Notes: generated from the sequence alone by a model not told the origin. Positions 16,943 to 26,488 are shown, counted from the stretch's first letter. The stretch is 64,000 nucleotides of DNA from JARBUG01 sp035628915 (GCA_035628915.1 DASPIW010000021.1:1-64000), one strand, 5' to 3'. Numbers and translations are program-made.

Positions 16943-17404
16943 GTGAGCGCAGAAGCGAAATTGCTCGAGTTGGGGATTCATCTGCCCGAAGCGCCTAAGC
17001 CCGTTGCTGCATACGTTCCTTTTACCAAGAGCGGCGACCTCGTTTTCACCAGCGGCCAGATCTGCATGGAGAACGGCCAGCTGAAGTATAAGGGTAAGGT
17101 CGGCAAGGACCTGACGCCCGAGGAAGGCTACCAGGCCGCCCGGCTCTGCGCCATCAACACCCTGGCCGTCCTGAAGGCCGCCATCGGCTCGCTGGACAAG
17201 GTCGTGCAGATCGTCAAGGTCGTCGGCTTCGTCAACAGCGCTCCCGGTTTCGCCGCCCAGCCTGCCGTCGTCAACGGTGCTTCCGAGCTCTATCAGCAGG
17301 TCTTCGGGGAGGCCGGCCGTCACGCTCGGTCCGCAGTTGGTGCTCCTGAGCTTCCGCTCGACTCCGCCGTCGAGGTTGAGATCATCGCCCGTGTGGCACA
17401 ATAG
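16943..17404 (+). CDS. RidA/YjgF-family protein
   Basis: The 153-residue protein is of the longer RidA subgroup (SKxGDLVFTSGQ-like strand, AVLKAAIGSLDKVVQIVKVVGFVNS, GASELYQQVFGE, ARSAVGAPELPLDSAVEVE). The usual active-site Arg of RidA is represented by HARSAVG. RidA enzymes hydrolyse reactive enamines/imines; members of this subgroup are not well characterised. GTG at 16943 follows AAGGAGG with an 11-base spacer. The gene ends in a hairpin at 17418. Confidence 0.9.
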   Translation: MSAEAKLLELGIHLPEAPKPVAAYVPFTKSGDLVFTSGQICMENGQLKYKGKVGKDLTPEEGYQAARLCAINTLAVLKAAIGSLDKVVQIVKVVGFVNSAPGFAAQPAVVNGASELYQQVFGEAGRHARSAVGAPELPLDSAVEVEIIARVAQ

Positions 17405-17417
17405 CTCCAGGACAGAG

Positions 17418-17443
17418 GCAGGCTGCTTTCCACGGCAGCCTGC
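17418..17443. terminator. Hairpin between convergent genes
   Basis: GCAGGCTGC (17418-17426) pairs perfectly with GCAGCCTGC (17435-17443). No clear T run follows; it separates two convergent genes. Confidence 0.6.
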
Positions 17444-17461
17444 TGTGTATCTTCCAGCCGC

Positions 17462-17980
17462 TTATGGCAGGAGAAACGCACTGATGTCCACGATGTACCG
17501 GCCCGGAGCGGGCGCCTCGACGACCAGCAGCTTGTCGTCCAGGCGAAACGGCAGGGGTTCCGCCGCGTCCCGCAGCAGCAATCCTGTGGCTCCTTCCGTC
17601 AGCGCAGGCAGGGTTAGGAACAGGTTGGTCCGAATACCCCAGATAACGGGGGTGCCCGGCTCAATCTCTGCGTCCACCTGCACGGCCGGGCGGGCCTGAT
17701 TGGGCCCCAGGCCGGCATCTTCGAGGTCGACCTGGCAGACATGGGTTCGCCCCGTGGCTGCCAGTCGGCGCCCGCATTGCAGGTACAGATCGAGATGGTA
17801 TTCGTCACGTCCGAGCGAGCGCCGCACGGTGCCTCCCGGCGTGGTGACCCAGGTCTCGAAAAAGGTGCCAAGCCGGAGGGCGCAAGGCGGGCCCGTGACG
17901 AGTTCCAGACCCAGTTTCAAGTCAAGCTTCACCTCCGTCTGATCCGTGGCGGTGGCAGCCGGCGTGGCGGAGTACAGCAT
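17462..17980 (-). CDS. Conserved-looking protein of unknown function
   Basis: A 172-residue product (from ATG 17980) has no signal peptide or membrane segment and shows alternating hydrophobic strands (KLDLKLGLELV, EYHLDLYLQCG, TNLFLTLPAL) that suggest a beta-sandwich. I do not recognise it. The start is uncertain: there is no clear ribosome site, and longer in-frame starts reach 18073 but would overlap the divergent pseudouridine synthase gene. The absence of a rival gene on the other strand supports it being real. Confidence 0.6.
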   Translation of the reverse strand: MLYSATPAATATDQTEVKLDLKLGLELVTGPPCALRLGTFFETWVTTPGGTVRRSLGRDEYHLDLYLQCGRRLAATGRTHVCQVDLEDAGLGPNQARPAVQVDAEIEPGTPVIWGIRTNLFLTLPALTEGATGLLLRDAAEPLPFRLDDKLLVVEAPAPGRYIVDISAFLLP

Positions 17981-18016
17981 ATGACTCGCAAAGTCCGATG
18001 GTGAGGTGTGAACGAC

Positions 18017-19438
18017 ATGGCAGACAAGCCCCGGAATTCCCGACGCAGCGCCGAAGGTCCCGAAAGCACTCACGGGCGGGCGCCGCGGGCGGGTGTACCG
18101 GGCGGGCGGCCCCCAGCACAGGGCCGCACAGCCGGTAAACCCGCGACGGGCCCGGCACGCCCCCGCAAAGCGACAGGGGGCTATGACCGGCGTATTGTGG
18201 AAAAGCTTGAGGCAGAAGGGCTTCTTTCAGCGGAAGGGCGCCGGTTCTTTGCCGGGCAGCTCGGCGACCAGACGCGCAAGCCTGCGGGCGCGGCCCGTGG
18301 CGAGGGGCCCGGCCGCGGCGTGGGCGCAGCCCCGCGGCCCGGTGCCGCCAGGGGCGAGGGCGCCCCACGCGTGGCCCGTCCGGAGCGGGCCGAGCGGCCT
18401 GAGCGCCCCGGGCGCCCCGTCCGGGATGCAGCGCCGTTCCTGCGCGGCCCCAAACCGGCGGCAGCCGGCAAGCCCGGCCGCTTCCAAAAGCCGAACGACG
18501 CCGAAATCCATGTGGCCGAGCGCCTACATAAAGTGATGGCCCAGGCGGGGGTCGCCTCACGCCGGCACAGCGAAGAGCTGATCCAGGCAGGACGGGTAAC
18601 CGTGGGCGGCAAGGTCGTCACGGAATTGGGCACCAAGGTGATTCCCGGGCGGGATATCATTGAAGTGGACGGCCGTCCCCTCGGCAAGGCGGAGGAGGTC
18701 ATTTACATCCTCCTGAACAAGCCAAAGGGATACGTTACGACGCTCTTTGACCCCCAGGGGCGCCCCAAGGTGACCGACCTGCTGGGCGCGGAGATCTCCC
18801 AGCGGGTCTATCCCGTGGGACGGCTTGACTACGACACGGAAGGCCTGCTGCTCCTGACCAACGACGGACAGCTGGCCAACGCCCTGATGCACCCGTCCCG
18901 CGAAGTGAAAAAGACTTACATTGCCAAGGTGCGCGGCGTTCCCGGCCCCGCGAAGCTCCGCGAGCTGGAGTCGGGCGTGGAGCTGGACGACGGCATGACC
19001 GCCCCCGCTGAAGTCAAGCTGATCTCCGCCACCGGTCCCAATGCCGCCACGCTGTCGGTCCGCATTCATGAAGGGCGGAACCGGCAGGTGCGCCGGATGT
19101 TCGAGGCGGTGGGCCACGAAGTGATCCACCTCAAGCGGACCACCCTGGGTCCCCTGCATCTCAAGGATCTGCCGGTGGGAGAGTTCCGCGAGCTGAGCGA
19201 GCGGGAAGTCTCCGATTTGAAAGCCGCAGTCGGCCTGCGGCAGAAGACCGATCGGACTGCCGCCAGGGCGGCGAGGGTCGCCGCCATCGTCGAGCAGCGG
19301 AAGGCACGGCGGGGCGCACCGCGGGCCGCCGAAGGCGAAGGTGAGCCGGTCGGCGCCGTCTCCGGCCCTGGCCGCGGCCCGCGGGCGCAAAGCCGGTCTC
19401 CGAAGCGGTCGTTCACGAAAAATCGGGGGCCCCGATAA
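18017..19438 (+). CDS. rluB: Pseudouridine synthase, RluB/RsuA family, with long basic extensions
   Basis: The 473-residue protein contains an S4 RNA-binding domain (about 173-230, ERLHKVMAQAGVASRR) and the RsuA/RluB catalytic domain with GRLDYDTEGLL bearing the catalytic Asp, then EGRNRQVRRMFEAVGH. It makes pseudouridine in rRNA, most likely in the large subunit. Unusual are about 170 N-terminal residues rich in Arg, Pro, Gly and Ala and a basic C-terminal tail, so the protein is nearly double the family's usual length. ATG 18017 is chosen with AGGTG eight bases upstream. Confidence 0.9.
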   Translation: MADKPRNSRRSAEGPESTHGRAPRAGVPGGRPPAQGRTAGKPATGPARPRKATGGYDRRIVEKLEAEGLLSAEGRRFFAGQLGDQTRKPAGAARGEGPGRGVGAAPRPGAARGEGAPRVARPERAERPERPGRPVRDAAPFLRGPKPAAAGKPGRFQKPNDAEIHVAERLHKVMAQAGVASRRHSEELIQAGRVTVGGKVVTELGTKVIPGRDIIEVDGRPLGKAEEVIYILLNKPKGYVTTLFDPQGRPKVTDLLGAEISQRVYPVGRLDYDTEGLLLLTNDGQLANALMHPSREVKKTYIAKVRGVPGPAKLRELESGVELDDGMTAPAEVKLISATGPNAATLSVRIHEGRNRQVRRMFEAVGHEVIHLKRTTLGPLHLKDLPVGEFRELSEREVSDLKAAVGLRQKTDRTAARAARVAAIVEQRKARRGAPRAAEGEGEPVGAVSGPGRGPRAQSRSPKRSFTKNRGPR

Positions 19439-19453
19439 AGAGGATTCAGCCAT

Positions 19454-19518
19454 ATGCAGCCCGAAGAGCAATGGAGCAAGGCGGTTTTCCGCCACGTTCC
19501 AGTTCAGGAGGGCTGCAT
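19454..19518 (+). promoter_or_regulatory. Leader hairpin covering the ribosome site of the binding-protein gene
   Basis: ATGCAGCCC (19454-19462) pairs perfectly with GGGCTGCAT (19510-19518), and an inner hairpin GGCGG-TTTT-CCGCC occupies 19480-19493. The 3' arm includes part of the GGAGGG ribosome site (19507-19512) of the next gene, so folding would block translation. Confidence 0.45.
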
Positions 19519-19523
19519 TCTCT

Positions 19524-20786
19524 TTGCGTCTTTTTTCTGGTCAGAAAGATAAAGCGGTGCTGGCCATCGGACTCCTCCTTGCCATTTTGCTGGCAGGCGC
19601 CGGCTGCGCCCGGCCCCAGGACCCGCCCGAGCCGGAGCCCAAGCCATCGTACAAAGGCACGCTGAACCTCTGGGCGGCTCCCGGGCTTGCCGGCAGCCTC
19701 GTGCCGCAGCCGGACGATGCGTTTTTCGCCGAGCAGGCGAGAGCTTTTGAGGCCAAGCATAGCGATATCAAAGTGAACGTACGGCTCTTTGATTCCCCCC
19801 GGGCTCTGGAAGATGCCCTGATTACGGGGGCGGAAACGCCGGACGTCGCCTTCGCCCGTTTCCTGCCCCAGGCGGCGCCCCGGCTGGCAAATGTCGAGCC
19901 CATTTTGGGCGAGGCGGCGGTCGGTGAATACCTCCCGGGCGCCTTGGATGCGTTCCGCTCTCCCGGGCAGCTGCTCGGCGTTCCGGCGCTGCTCGAACTA
20001 CAGGTGCTCGCTCTGAACGAACCGCTGTTCCGCTCGGCAGGCGTCGCACTGCCGGAGAACGGCAAGTGGACCCGCGAAGAAATGGAAAATAATCTGAGGA
20101 AACTATTTGGAACCGGTACTTATGGTCTTGGATTTTACCAACTGTCAGGCTATCATGAATGGTGGCCCTTTGCCGACGGCCTCCTGACGCCCGAAGGCGG
20201 CATCGCGCCCGGAGCGGAAGCAGGCTTCGCCCGGCTTGCCCAGTACCGCAAGGAAGGCGTTCTCCATCCGGACACGGCGAAGCTGACTGCCGAACAGACC
20301 TGGGAGCTCTTCGCCCGGGGCGGCTTTGCCGTCATGCCGGTCAGCACGTGGGCGCTTCCCCTGCTGCAGGGGCCCGACTACAACATGACGCTCTCGGTCG
20401 CCGCTTTTCCTGGCGACGTTACGGTGGGCTACACGTACGGCTTCATGCTCTTCCGCCAGCCGGAGGAGTTGAGGCTGCAGGCAGCGGCTGCGCTGGCCCG
20501 CTTCCTGGGCTCCGCGGAAAACCAGGTGCGCCTGGCTGCCCTGACCGGGCTGATGCCCGCCCTCAAGGGCGCGCCCAATCCGTTTGCCGGCGACCCGGCG
20601 CTGACCCGCGCCTTTGGGTTTGCCGCCACCCAGCGGTCCCTGCCGGCCGGACCCGCATGGGAGAAAGCGGAGTTGGCCGCGGGGCGGGAGATCACCCTCG
20701 CACTTGTGGGGGGCAGGGAGCCGAAGGCTGCCGCCGAAGCGATCCGGAATCTCTTCCAATCGGCTATTGCGCCTGCCACCAAGTAG
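19524..20786 (+). CDS. ABC transporter extracellular solute-binding lipoprotein
   Basis: The 420-residue product has a lipoprotein signal (basic start, hydrophobic AIGLLLAILLAGAGC with the lipobox Cys) and a family-1 solute-binding fold (TLNLWAAPG, DVAFARFLPQ, LLGVPALLELQVLALNEPLF, SAENQVRLAALTGLMP). It probably binds a sugar or glycerol-phosphate-type ligand. The TTG at 19524 fits GGAGGG 11 bases upstream and yields a proper signal peptide; a GTG at 19557 would remove the basic residues. The next gene is an MsmX-like ATPase, but no permease genes are in the operon. Confidence 0.85.
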   Translation: MRLFSGQKDKAVLAIGLLLAILLAGAGCARPQDPPEPEPKPSYKGTLNLWAAPGLAGSLVPQPDDAFFAEQARAFEAKHSDIKVNVRLFDSPRALEDALITGAETPDVAFARFLPQAAPRLANVEPILGEAAVGEYLPGALDAFRSPGQLLGVPALLELQVLALNEPLFRSAGVALPENGKWTREEMENNLRKLFGTGTYGLGFYQLSGYHEWWPFADGLLTPEGGIAPGAEAGFARLAQYRKEGVLHPDTAKLTAEQTWELFARGGFAVMPVSTWALPLLQGPDYNMTLSVAAFPGDVTVGYTYGFMLFRQPEELRLQAAAALARFLGSAENQVRLAALTGLMPALKGAPNPFAGDPALTRAFGFAATQRSLPAGPAWEKAELAAGREITLALVGGREPKAAAEAIRNLFQSAIAPATK

Positions 20787-20862
20787 GCGTGCGAATAGCG
20801 GGACGGGACCGCCCCGTCTCGAATACACCAGGGCTCAAAGGGCCAAGGGAGGATTCTGCAGT

Positions 20863-21957
<1,095 letters not shown>

Positions 21958-21988
21958 TTCCCAGCGTCGTCTTCCAAGAGAGCACGAG

Positions 21989-22018
21989 GGCCATCTCCGC
22001 TCGGAGATGGCCTTCTTT
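21989..22018 (+). terminator. Rho-independent terminator
   Basis: GGCCATCTCC (21989-21998) pairs with GGAGATGGCC (22003-22012), followed by TTCTTT. Confidence 0.85.
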
Positions 22019-22037
22019 GACCCCGGGAGGTGCCATC

Positions 22038-22874
22038 GTGCAGCCCGTTATGGCTACCCAGGGAGAGCGGGAGCGGGCCCTGTTGATGGAGCAGGTGATC
22101 AGAGACGTCCGCCGGCTCTGGTTCGGCGCCCTCGCCGTCCCCCTGGCGGGGGCGGTGGGCCTTGTGGAAGGCGGCGGGGAGATGATTGTGGGCGTCGACA
22201 CCGATGGGCCCGGCGCCGACCGGCTGATCGCCGGCGCTGCCGACCGGGGCGCCTACGTGTTGACGACCAGTCTGTCGCGGCCGGCGGATCTCGGCGCCCG
22301 GCTGCGCCTGGCCGGGTATGCCGCAGTGCAGTCCCATGTCACTTATGTGCTTGATGAAACCGCCTTCGAGCGGGCCATGGCGCCCCAGCCGCCCCAAGAG
22401 CGGCGCCGCGGTCTGCTGACGCTGCTGTGGCGGCGGGAGCCGGTGAACGTTGAGATTCGCCAGATCGGCCCGGATGAACTGCCCCGCTGGAACGCCGTTT
22501 GCTGGCGGGCCTTCGGCGGTCGAACTTCCGAGGCGGCATCGCTGCTGGACAAGCAGACCGCTTTCGGGAACATGGGGTCAGCCGCCCGCTGGTACCTCGC
22601 TGTCGCCGGGGCCCGGCCCGTGGGCACGGCCATCGTGTACCAGGGGGAGGGGGCGGCCCAGGTGCTGGCAGTCGGCACACTGCCTGCCCTGCAGAGCCGG
22701 GGCGTCGCCACGGCGGTCATGAAGCACCTCGTGCGCGACTGGCAGGCCGGTGGCAGCGGCTTTCTGTTCCTGGACACCAGCCCCGGGAGCACCGCCGAAC
22801 GGCTCTATCTGCGGCTGGGATTCAGGCCTTCCTATTTGCGGGAAGTCTACGCGCCGTCACGGACCATTCCTTGA
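22038..22874 (+). CDS. GNAT-family acetyltransferase with an N-terminal domain
   Basis: The 278-residue protein has a C-terminal GNAT domain (about 139-275) with the acetyl-CoA loop LPALQSRGVATAVMKHL (Q/R-x-x-G-x-A type) and a final AERLYLRLGFRP. The first 135 residues resemble a degenerate GNAT-like or substrate domain. The acceptor is unknown. GTG 22038 is chosen because GGGAGGTG lies 5 bases upstream; a TTG at 22017 sits in the preceding terminator. Confidence 0.8.
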   Translation: MQPVMATQGERERALLMEQVIRDVRRLWFGALAVPLAGAVGLVEGGGEMIVGVDTDGPGADRLIAGAADRGAYVLTTSLSRPADLGARLRLAGYAAVQSHVTYVLDETAFERAMAPQPPQERRRGLLTLLWRREPVNVEIRQIGPDELPRWNAVCWRAFGGRTSEAASLLDKQTAFGNMGSAARWYLAVAGARPVGTAIVYQGEGAAQVLAVGTLPALQSRGVATAVMKHLVRDWQAGGSGFLFLDTSPGSTAERLYLRLGFRPSYLREVYAPSRTIP

Positions 22875-22899
22875 CGGAAAGCGGCGTCTGCGGTATCAT
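22871..22899 (+). promoter_or_regulatory. Sigma-A-type promoter
   Basis: TTGACG (22871-22876), 17 bp, TATCAT (22894-22899), about 50 bp upstream of the ATG at 22949. The -35 box overlaps the stop of the previous gene. Confidence 0.7.
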
Positions 22900-22948
22900 T
22901 TTGCGAGATTCCTAAAGTTGGCGGCGAGAAGGAGGGCGGGGGCTACTT

Positions 22949-23293
22949 ATGCTCACCACCCAGACCCTGCTTCAGAAAAAGGTCTTTGGCAACTTCCTCT
23001 CCCTGGCCCGTCCCTTGGATTACCGCCAGCAGGAATGGAAAGAGCTGAACAAGGGCCGGGAACGGTCGGTCCGCCTGATTGTCAAGGCAATGCTCGGCGT
23101 CCCCAGCGCCCACCTGGGCGAAAGCGACCACGCCATGTGGTGTTTCCAATTTCCCAAAGGCTCCCTGCTGGTCATCTACCTGCACCGCGGCACCGTGATC
23201 GAACTGGCCGCCCGCAAGGACGACGACAAAGAGCTGGAGGAGGTCGTCGACTTCCTCGTGGAAGAGGTCTCAACACGGATCAAGCAGTTGTGA
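22949..23293 (+). CDS. Small soluble protein of unknown function
   Basis: The 114-residue protein has no signal or membrane segment. It shows a helical N-terminal half with KELNKGRERSVRLIVKAML, then two strands (WCFQFPKGSLLVIYLHRGTVIEL) and an acidic C-terminal helix. AAGGAGGG and a good promoter support expression. I do not recognise a family. Confidence 0.75.
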   Translation: MLTTQTLLQKKVFGNFLSLARPLDYRQQEWKELNKGRERSVRLIVKAMLGVPSAHLGESDHAMWCFQFPKGSLLVIYLHRGTVIELAARKDDDKELEEVVDFLVEEVSTRIKQL

Positions 23294-23316
23294 GCAGTTC
23301 ATAGGGGAAATTGTAT

Positions 23317-23348
23317 GGAAAACCGCCCCCACACGGATGTGGAGGCGG
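23317..23348 (-). terminator. Terminator of the prs gene
   Basis: On the minus strand CCGCC-T-CCACA pairs with TGTGG-G-GGCGG around a short loop (one mismatch), followed by TTTT. It lies just past the prs stop. Confidence 0.75.
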
Positions 23349-23362
23349 CGTTGCTTTTCGGT

Positions 23363-24307
23363 TTAGTAGCTGAAGAGGTCGCTGACCGAATCGCCATTGT
23401 GCACCCGCCGGATCGCATCGGCCAGCAGGGGCGCCACGGAAAGCTCCGTCACGAAGGACGGACGCGACCGGGAATCATGGGGCACGGTGTCGGTGGTAAT
23501 CACCTCGTGAACGCCGGCCCGGGCCAGGTTTGCATAAGCGTTGCCGCAGAAAATGCCGTGGGTGGCGCATACGTACACCTCGGCGGCGCCCTGGCTCTTG
23601 AGCACATCGACGGCGCCCGTCACCGTGCCGCCCGAGCTGATTTCGTCCTCATAAATGATGGCCTGGCGGCCCCGCACATCGCCGATGAAAGCAGTGACTT
23701 CCACCTCGTCGGTGTTGCCCAGGCGATGCTTCTCCATAATCGCCAGCGGGGCGCCCAGGGAACGGGCGAACTTGAGGGCGTTCTTGGCTCCGCCTGCGTC
23801 TGTGGCCACAACCACCGGATCGGTGAGACCCTTGGATTCAAGGTACTCCTTGAACAGGCTCTTTGTGGTCAGGTGGTCGAGCGGAATGGAGAAAAAACCG
23901 CCAATCTGGGCAGCATGTAATTCGATGGTAATCACTCGGTTGGCGCCGGCCGTCGTGACCAGGTCGGCCACCAACCTGGCCGAGAGGGGAATCCGGGGCT
24001 GGTCCTTCTTGTCGGAGCGGACGTACGGGAAATACGGCATCACCGCGGTGATGCGTTCGGCGGATGCGCGTTTGAGGGCGTCGATCATGAGGAGCAGTTC
24101 CATCAGGTTCTCGTCGACCGGCGGGCAGGACGTTTGAATCACGAAGACGTCGGCTGAGCGCACGCTCTCCCGGATCTGGACAAACTTATTGTCGTTCTTG
24201 AACTTCATGATACCGGCGTCGCCGAGCGGCTTTTTCAGATGCCGGCAGACCTCGGCGGCCAAACCCTCAGATGCCTTTCCGGCAAAGACCTTGATCGCTG
24301 CGTACAC
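23363..24307 (-). CDS. prs: Ribose-phosphate diphosphokinase, divergent paralogue
   Basis: The 314-residue protein aligns throughout with PRPP synthase: DVFVIQTSCPPVDENLMELL, PYFPYVRSDKKDQPR, and ITIELHAAQIGGFF. The enzyme makes PRPP from ribose 5-phosphate and ATP. Key sites differ from the housekeeping form: the PRPP loop expected as VDDMIDTxGT reads YEDEISSGGT, losing one acidic residue, and VSPDxGGVKRA reads VATDAGGAKNA. It may be a second PRPP synthase with altered kinetics or a related pyrophosphokinase. GTG start with GGGGAGG upstream. Confidence 0.85.
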   Translation of the reverse strand: MYAAIKVFAGKASEGLAAEVCRHLKKPLGDAGIMKFKNDNKFVQIRESVRSADVFVIQTSCPPVDENLMELLLMIDALKRASAERITAVMPYFPYVRSDKKDQPRIPLSARLVADLVTTAGANRVITIELHAAQIGGFFSIPLDHLTTKSLFKEYLESKGLTDPVVVATDAGGAKNALKFARSLGAPLAIMEKHRLGNTDEVEVTAFIGDVRGRQAIIYEDEISSGGTVTGAVDVLKSQGAAEVYVCATHGIFCGNAYANLARAGVHEVITTDTVPHDSRSRPSFVTELSVAPLLADAIRRVHNGDSVSDLFSY

Positions 24308-24380
24308 GGTGGAGCCTCCCCTGGAATCTTAACAGTCACCTTAATTCCTTCTGTTCGAGTAGAATAGGTTCCTTCCGCAG

Positions 24381-24410
24381 TTGGTGTAGGGACCATTTTA
24401 TCCGTATAAT
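24381..24410 (+). promoter_or_regulatory. Promoter of the DedA-family gene
   Basis: TTGGTG (24381-24386) and TATAAT (24405-24410) are 18 bp apart in the gap between the divergent prs and DedA genes. Confidence 0.5.
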
Positions 24411-24450
24411 AGATTCGACGCGTACTTTCGTGACCGGAGGATGGAGCCGT

Positions 24451-25059
24451 TTGGATATCGTTCAATCGCTTCTGGAAACATACGGCGATATTGCATTGGT
24501 CGTGATTTTGTTTCTGGACAGTTCCGGCGTGCCCTGGCCGACGGAGGCCACGCTTGTTGTGGCCGGCATTGCGGCCAGGAATGGGAGCCTGAACATTTTT
24601 GCGGCGTTTGCCAGCGTCCTGGGCGGGGCAGCGCTGGGCTCCACACTCTCCTACTATCTGGGGCGACGGATGGGTCCGGCGCTTATGCGGAAGATCGCGG
24701 CCTTCTTCCGCCTCTCTGACGACACCATGGCCAAGGTGGATGACTGGTTCGAAAAGCACGGCCACAGGGCCGTCTTCTTCGGACGGCTGGTTCCCTTTGT
24801 CCGGAACTTTACCGGATATCCGGCCGGAGTGATGGAAGTTCCGTTTGGCAAGTACCTGCTCTTCTCCCTGGCCGGCTACGGCCTGTATGCCGCGTTCGCC
24901 CTGAGCCTGGGCTATTTCGGGACGGCCTTCGCTCAGTGGGTCGGAGACTTCGAGATCGCCCTCTGGATTCTGCTGCCCATCGCCCTGCTGGTTGGCTGGT
25001 TCAAGTGGGGCCGCAAGTGGGTCCAGCATTACCGGCACAAAGAAGGAAGGAAGGGCTAG
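24451..25059 (+). CDS. DedA-family membrane protein
   Basis: The 202-residue protein fits the DedA/VTT family: FLDSSGVPWPTEATLVVAG in the first membrane-embedded segment, the re-entrant motif FGRLVPFVRNFTGYPAGV, and two C-terminal helices. DedA proteins are proposed lipid scramblases or flippases, some acting on undecaprenyl phosphate or phosphatidylethanolamine, needed for envelope homeostasis. TTG 24451 follows GGAGG by 10 bases; GTG 24430 is the alternative. Its stop overlaps the end of the convergent gene by 4 bp. Confidence 0.88.
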   Translation: MDIVQSLLETYGDIALVVILFLDSSGVPWPTEATLVVAGIAARNGSLNIFAAFASVLGGAALGSTLSYYLGRRMGPALMRKIAAFFRLSDDTMAKVDDWFEKHGHRAVFFGRLVPFVRNFTGYPAGVMEVPFGKYLLFSLAGYGLYAAFALSLGYFGTAFAQWVGDFEIALWILLPIALLVGWFKWGRKWVQHYRHKEGRKG

Positions 25060-25436
25060 ACCCTTCCCCCGTACCCCTGAATGATCTTCACGGCCCGGTC
25101 GACCTGCGCCTCGTTCGTGACGACGGTGACCAGGAACGGCATTTGATCGGCTGTGTCCGGAGCGGACAGACCGCTGGCTTCCGTAGTCGCCCCCAGCAAT
25201 ATCGCAGATTCGTCGTCCAACTGACCGGGGTTCAAGACGGCCCGCACCAGGCTAGACTCCTTGCCGCTGATGGCGGGCCTTTCTTCAAACCGGTCGGGCA
25301 TGAAACCGAATTTGCCGATCCGGTCCAGCTGCACCTCGGTGTATCCGGCTGCTTTCAGGTCGTTCAGAGCGGCCTCCGCCTTGGTACTGGACGGAAAGCT
25401 CGCAAGAATCGACCGTTCGCCCGGTTCCAGCTTCAT
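25056..25436 (-). CDS. Small ferredoxin-fold protein resembling YflT/general stress proteins
   Basis: The 126-residue protein shows a beta-alpha-beta pattern: ILASFPSSTKAEAALNDLKAAGYTEVQLDRIG, then a loop, then PFLVTVVTNEAQVDRAVKIIQGYGG. This resembles small stress proteins (GsiB/YflT-like heat-induced domain) but identity is tentative. GAGGAGGG precedes the ATG. It is convergent with the DedA gene. A similar fold pattern occurs in the protein at 60771-61139. Confidence 0.75.
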   Translation of the reverse strand: MKLEPGERSILASFPSSTKAEAALNDLKAAGYTEVQLDRIGKFGFMPDRFEERPAISGKESSLVRAVLNPGQLDDESAILLGATTEASGLSAPDTADQMPFLVTVVTNEAQVDRAVKIIQGYGGRV

Positions 25437-25535
25437 GGAGGATCCCTCCTCAATTGGTGGCTTACCCTGCTAGGTTAGCCCCGACCGCCGCCCTTCATGC
25501 GGCGGCGGGCGCCGGCGAATCGGAGGGCTACGGTC

Positions 25536-26258
25536 GTGCATTGGTGGGAAGAGGCAGAAGCCCGGGCGCACCGGGCGAAAACGGCCGCGGCCATGGGGCA
25601 GACGCTCCTGCAGCGTCTTCAGGCCGCCGCCATCGATCCTGATCTGGCGTTCGCGCCGGCCTATGATCTGGGCCGGCTTTTCGAGCTTTGCGCCGACCTG
25701 GTGCAGTTGATCGAGTCGGTGCTGGAGACGGCTGACGGCGACCGGGACCGCTTGCGCCGCCACGGTCTGGTACTGCTCCGCTGGGCCCGGTATGCCCACA
25801 GCTGGACCATGGCTTCGGCGGCGGGCTTCAACCATCTCATCGACGGACTGCAGTTGGAGGCCGACGACCTGGCGGATCGCGAGCGCGTCAGTCAAGAAGC
25901 GGATGGCAGACCCCCGGAGGAAGAGCCCAAGGTGGAAGGGCGCTATCAGCGCTGGCACCTGCTCTACGAGCGGCTCGACCTGAAGCTGACGGCCTGCGGC
26001 GTGGAGGAAGCGTTGAGCCACGGGCTCGCCCGCTCGCTGGCCCGCGTCTATGAGCAGTGCCTGCTGACCATCCGCCATATCAGCGGGCTGGAGAAGGAGA
26101 CCCGCCCACGGTTCCGGGCCGCCGCCCGGCTTCTGCTTGACATAAACACGGTTTGGCACTTCGACCTCGGGCCGTACCACCTGAGCCAGGGTGAACTGCG
26201 GCCGCACGGGCCGTCGCCGCGCAGCCTGCAGACGTGGCTTCTGCTGGCGTTTGGCTAG
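25536..26258 (+). CDS. Helical protein of unknown function
   Basis: The 240-residue protein appears largely alpha-helical with many Arg and Leu residues and no membrane segment (WWEEAEARAHRAKTAAAMGQTLLQ, LIDGLQLEADDLADRER). I recognise no family. GTG 25536 is chosen because CGGAGGGC lies about 8 bases upstream. A GC hairpin (26294-26300 with 26317-26323) follows the stop. Confidence 0.7.
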   Translation: MHWWEEAEARAHRAKTAAAMGQTLLQRLQAAAIDPDLAFAPAYDLGRLFELCADLVQLIESVLETADGDRDRLRRHGLVLLRWARYAHSWTMASAAGFNHLIDGLQLEADDLADRERVSQEADGRPPEEEPKVEGRYQRWHLLYERLDLKLTACGVEEALSHGLARSLARVYEQCLLTIRHISGLEKETRPRFRAAARLLLDINTVWHFDLGPYHLSQGELRPHGPSPRSLQTWLLLAFG

Positions 26259-26359
26259 CCCTTCCCGGCGCTGACGCGCCATTTTCGGGTGCCGTGCGGC
26301 CTCGCCGCTGCGCGGCGCCGCACTAGACCTGGCGCTGGGCAGCCGGAATTCTCTCAACC

Positions 26360-26388
26360 TTGACAGAAAGTGCAAACCCGCCTATGAT
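26360..26388 (+). promoter_or_regulatory. Strong promoter in the rny leader
   Basis: Consensus TTGACA (26360-26365), 17 bp, TATGAT (26383-26388). Predicted start is near 26395, almost 290 bases before the rny coding region. Confidence 0.75.
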
Positions 26389-26470
26389 GGAGAGGAGATT
26401 CGTGTCCGCTGTTTGCCATAAGGCTGTCGTTGTAACATTGAGCCATCGGCTCTTTGGCCAGTAGGTCTAT

Positions 26471-26488
26471 ACGGGCATTCCCGTTTTT
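26471..26488 (+). terminator. Compact terminator-like hairpin
   Basis: Five-bp stem ACGGG/CCCGT, loop CATT, then TTTT. Confidence 0.55.

Noticed and set aside
22017..22037. TTG 22017 as start of the GNAT gene
   Set aside because: It lies in the T run of the preceding terminator, upstream of the ribosome site.
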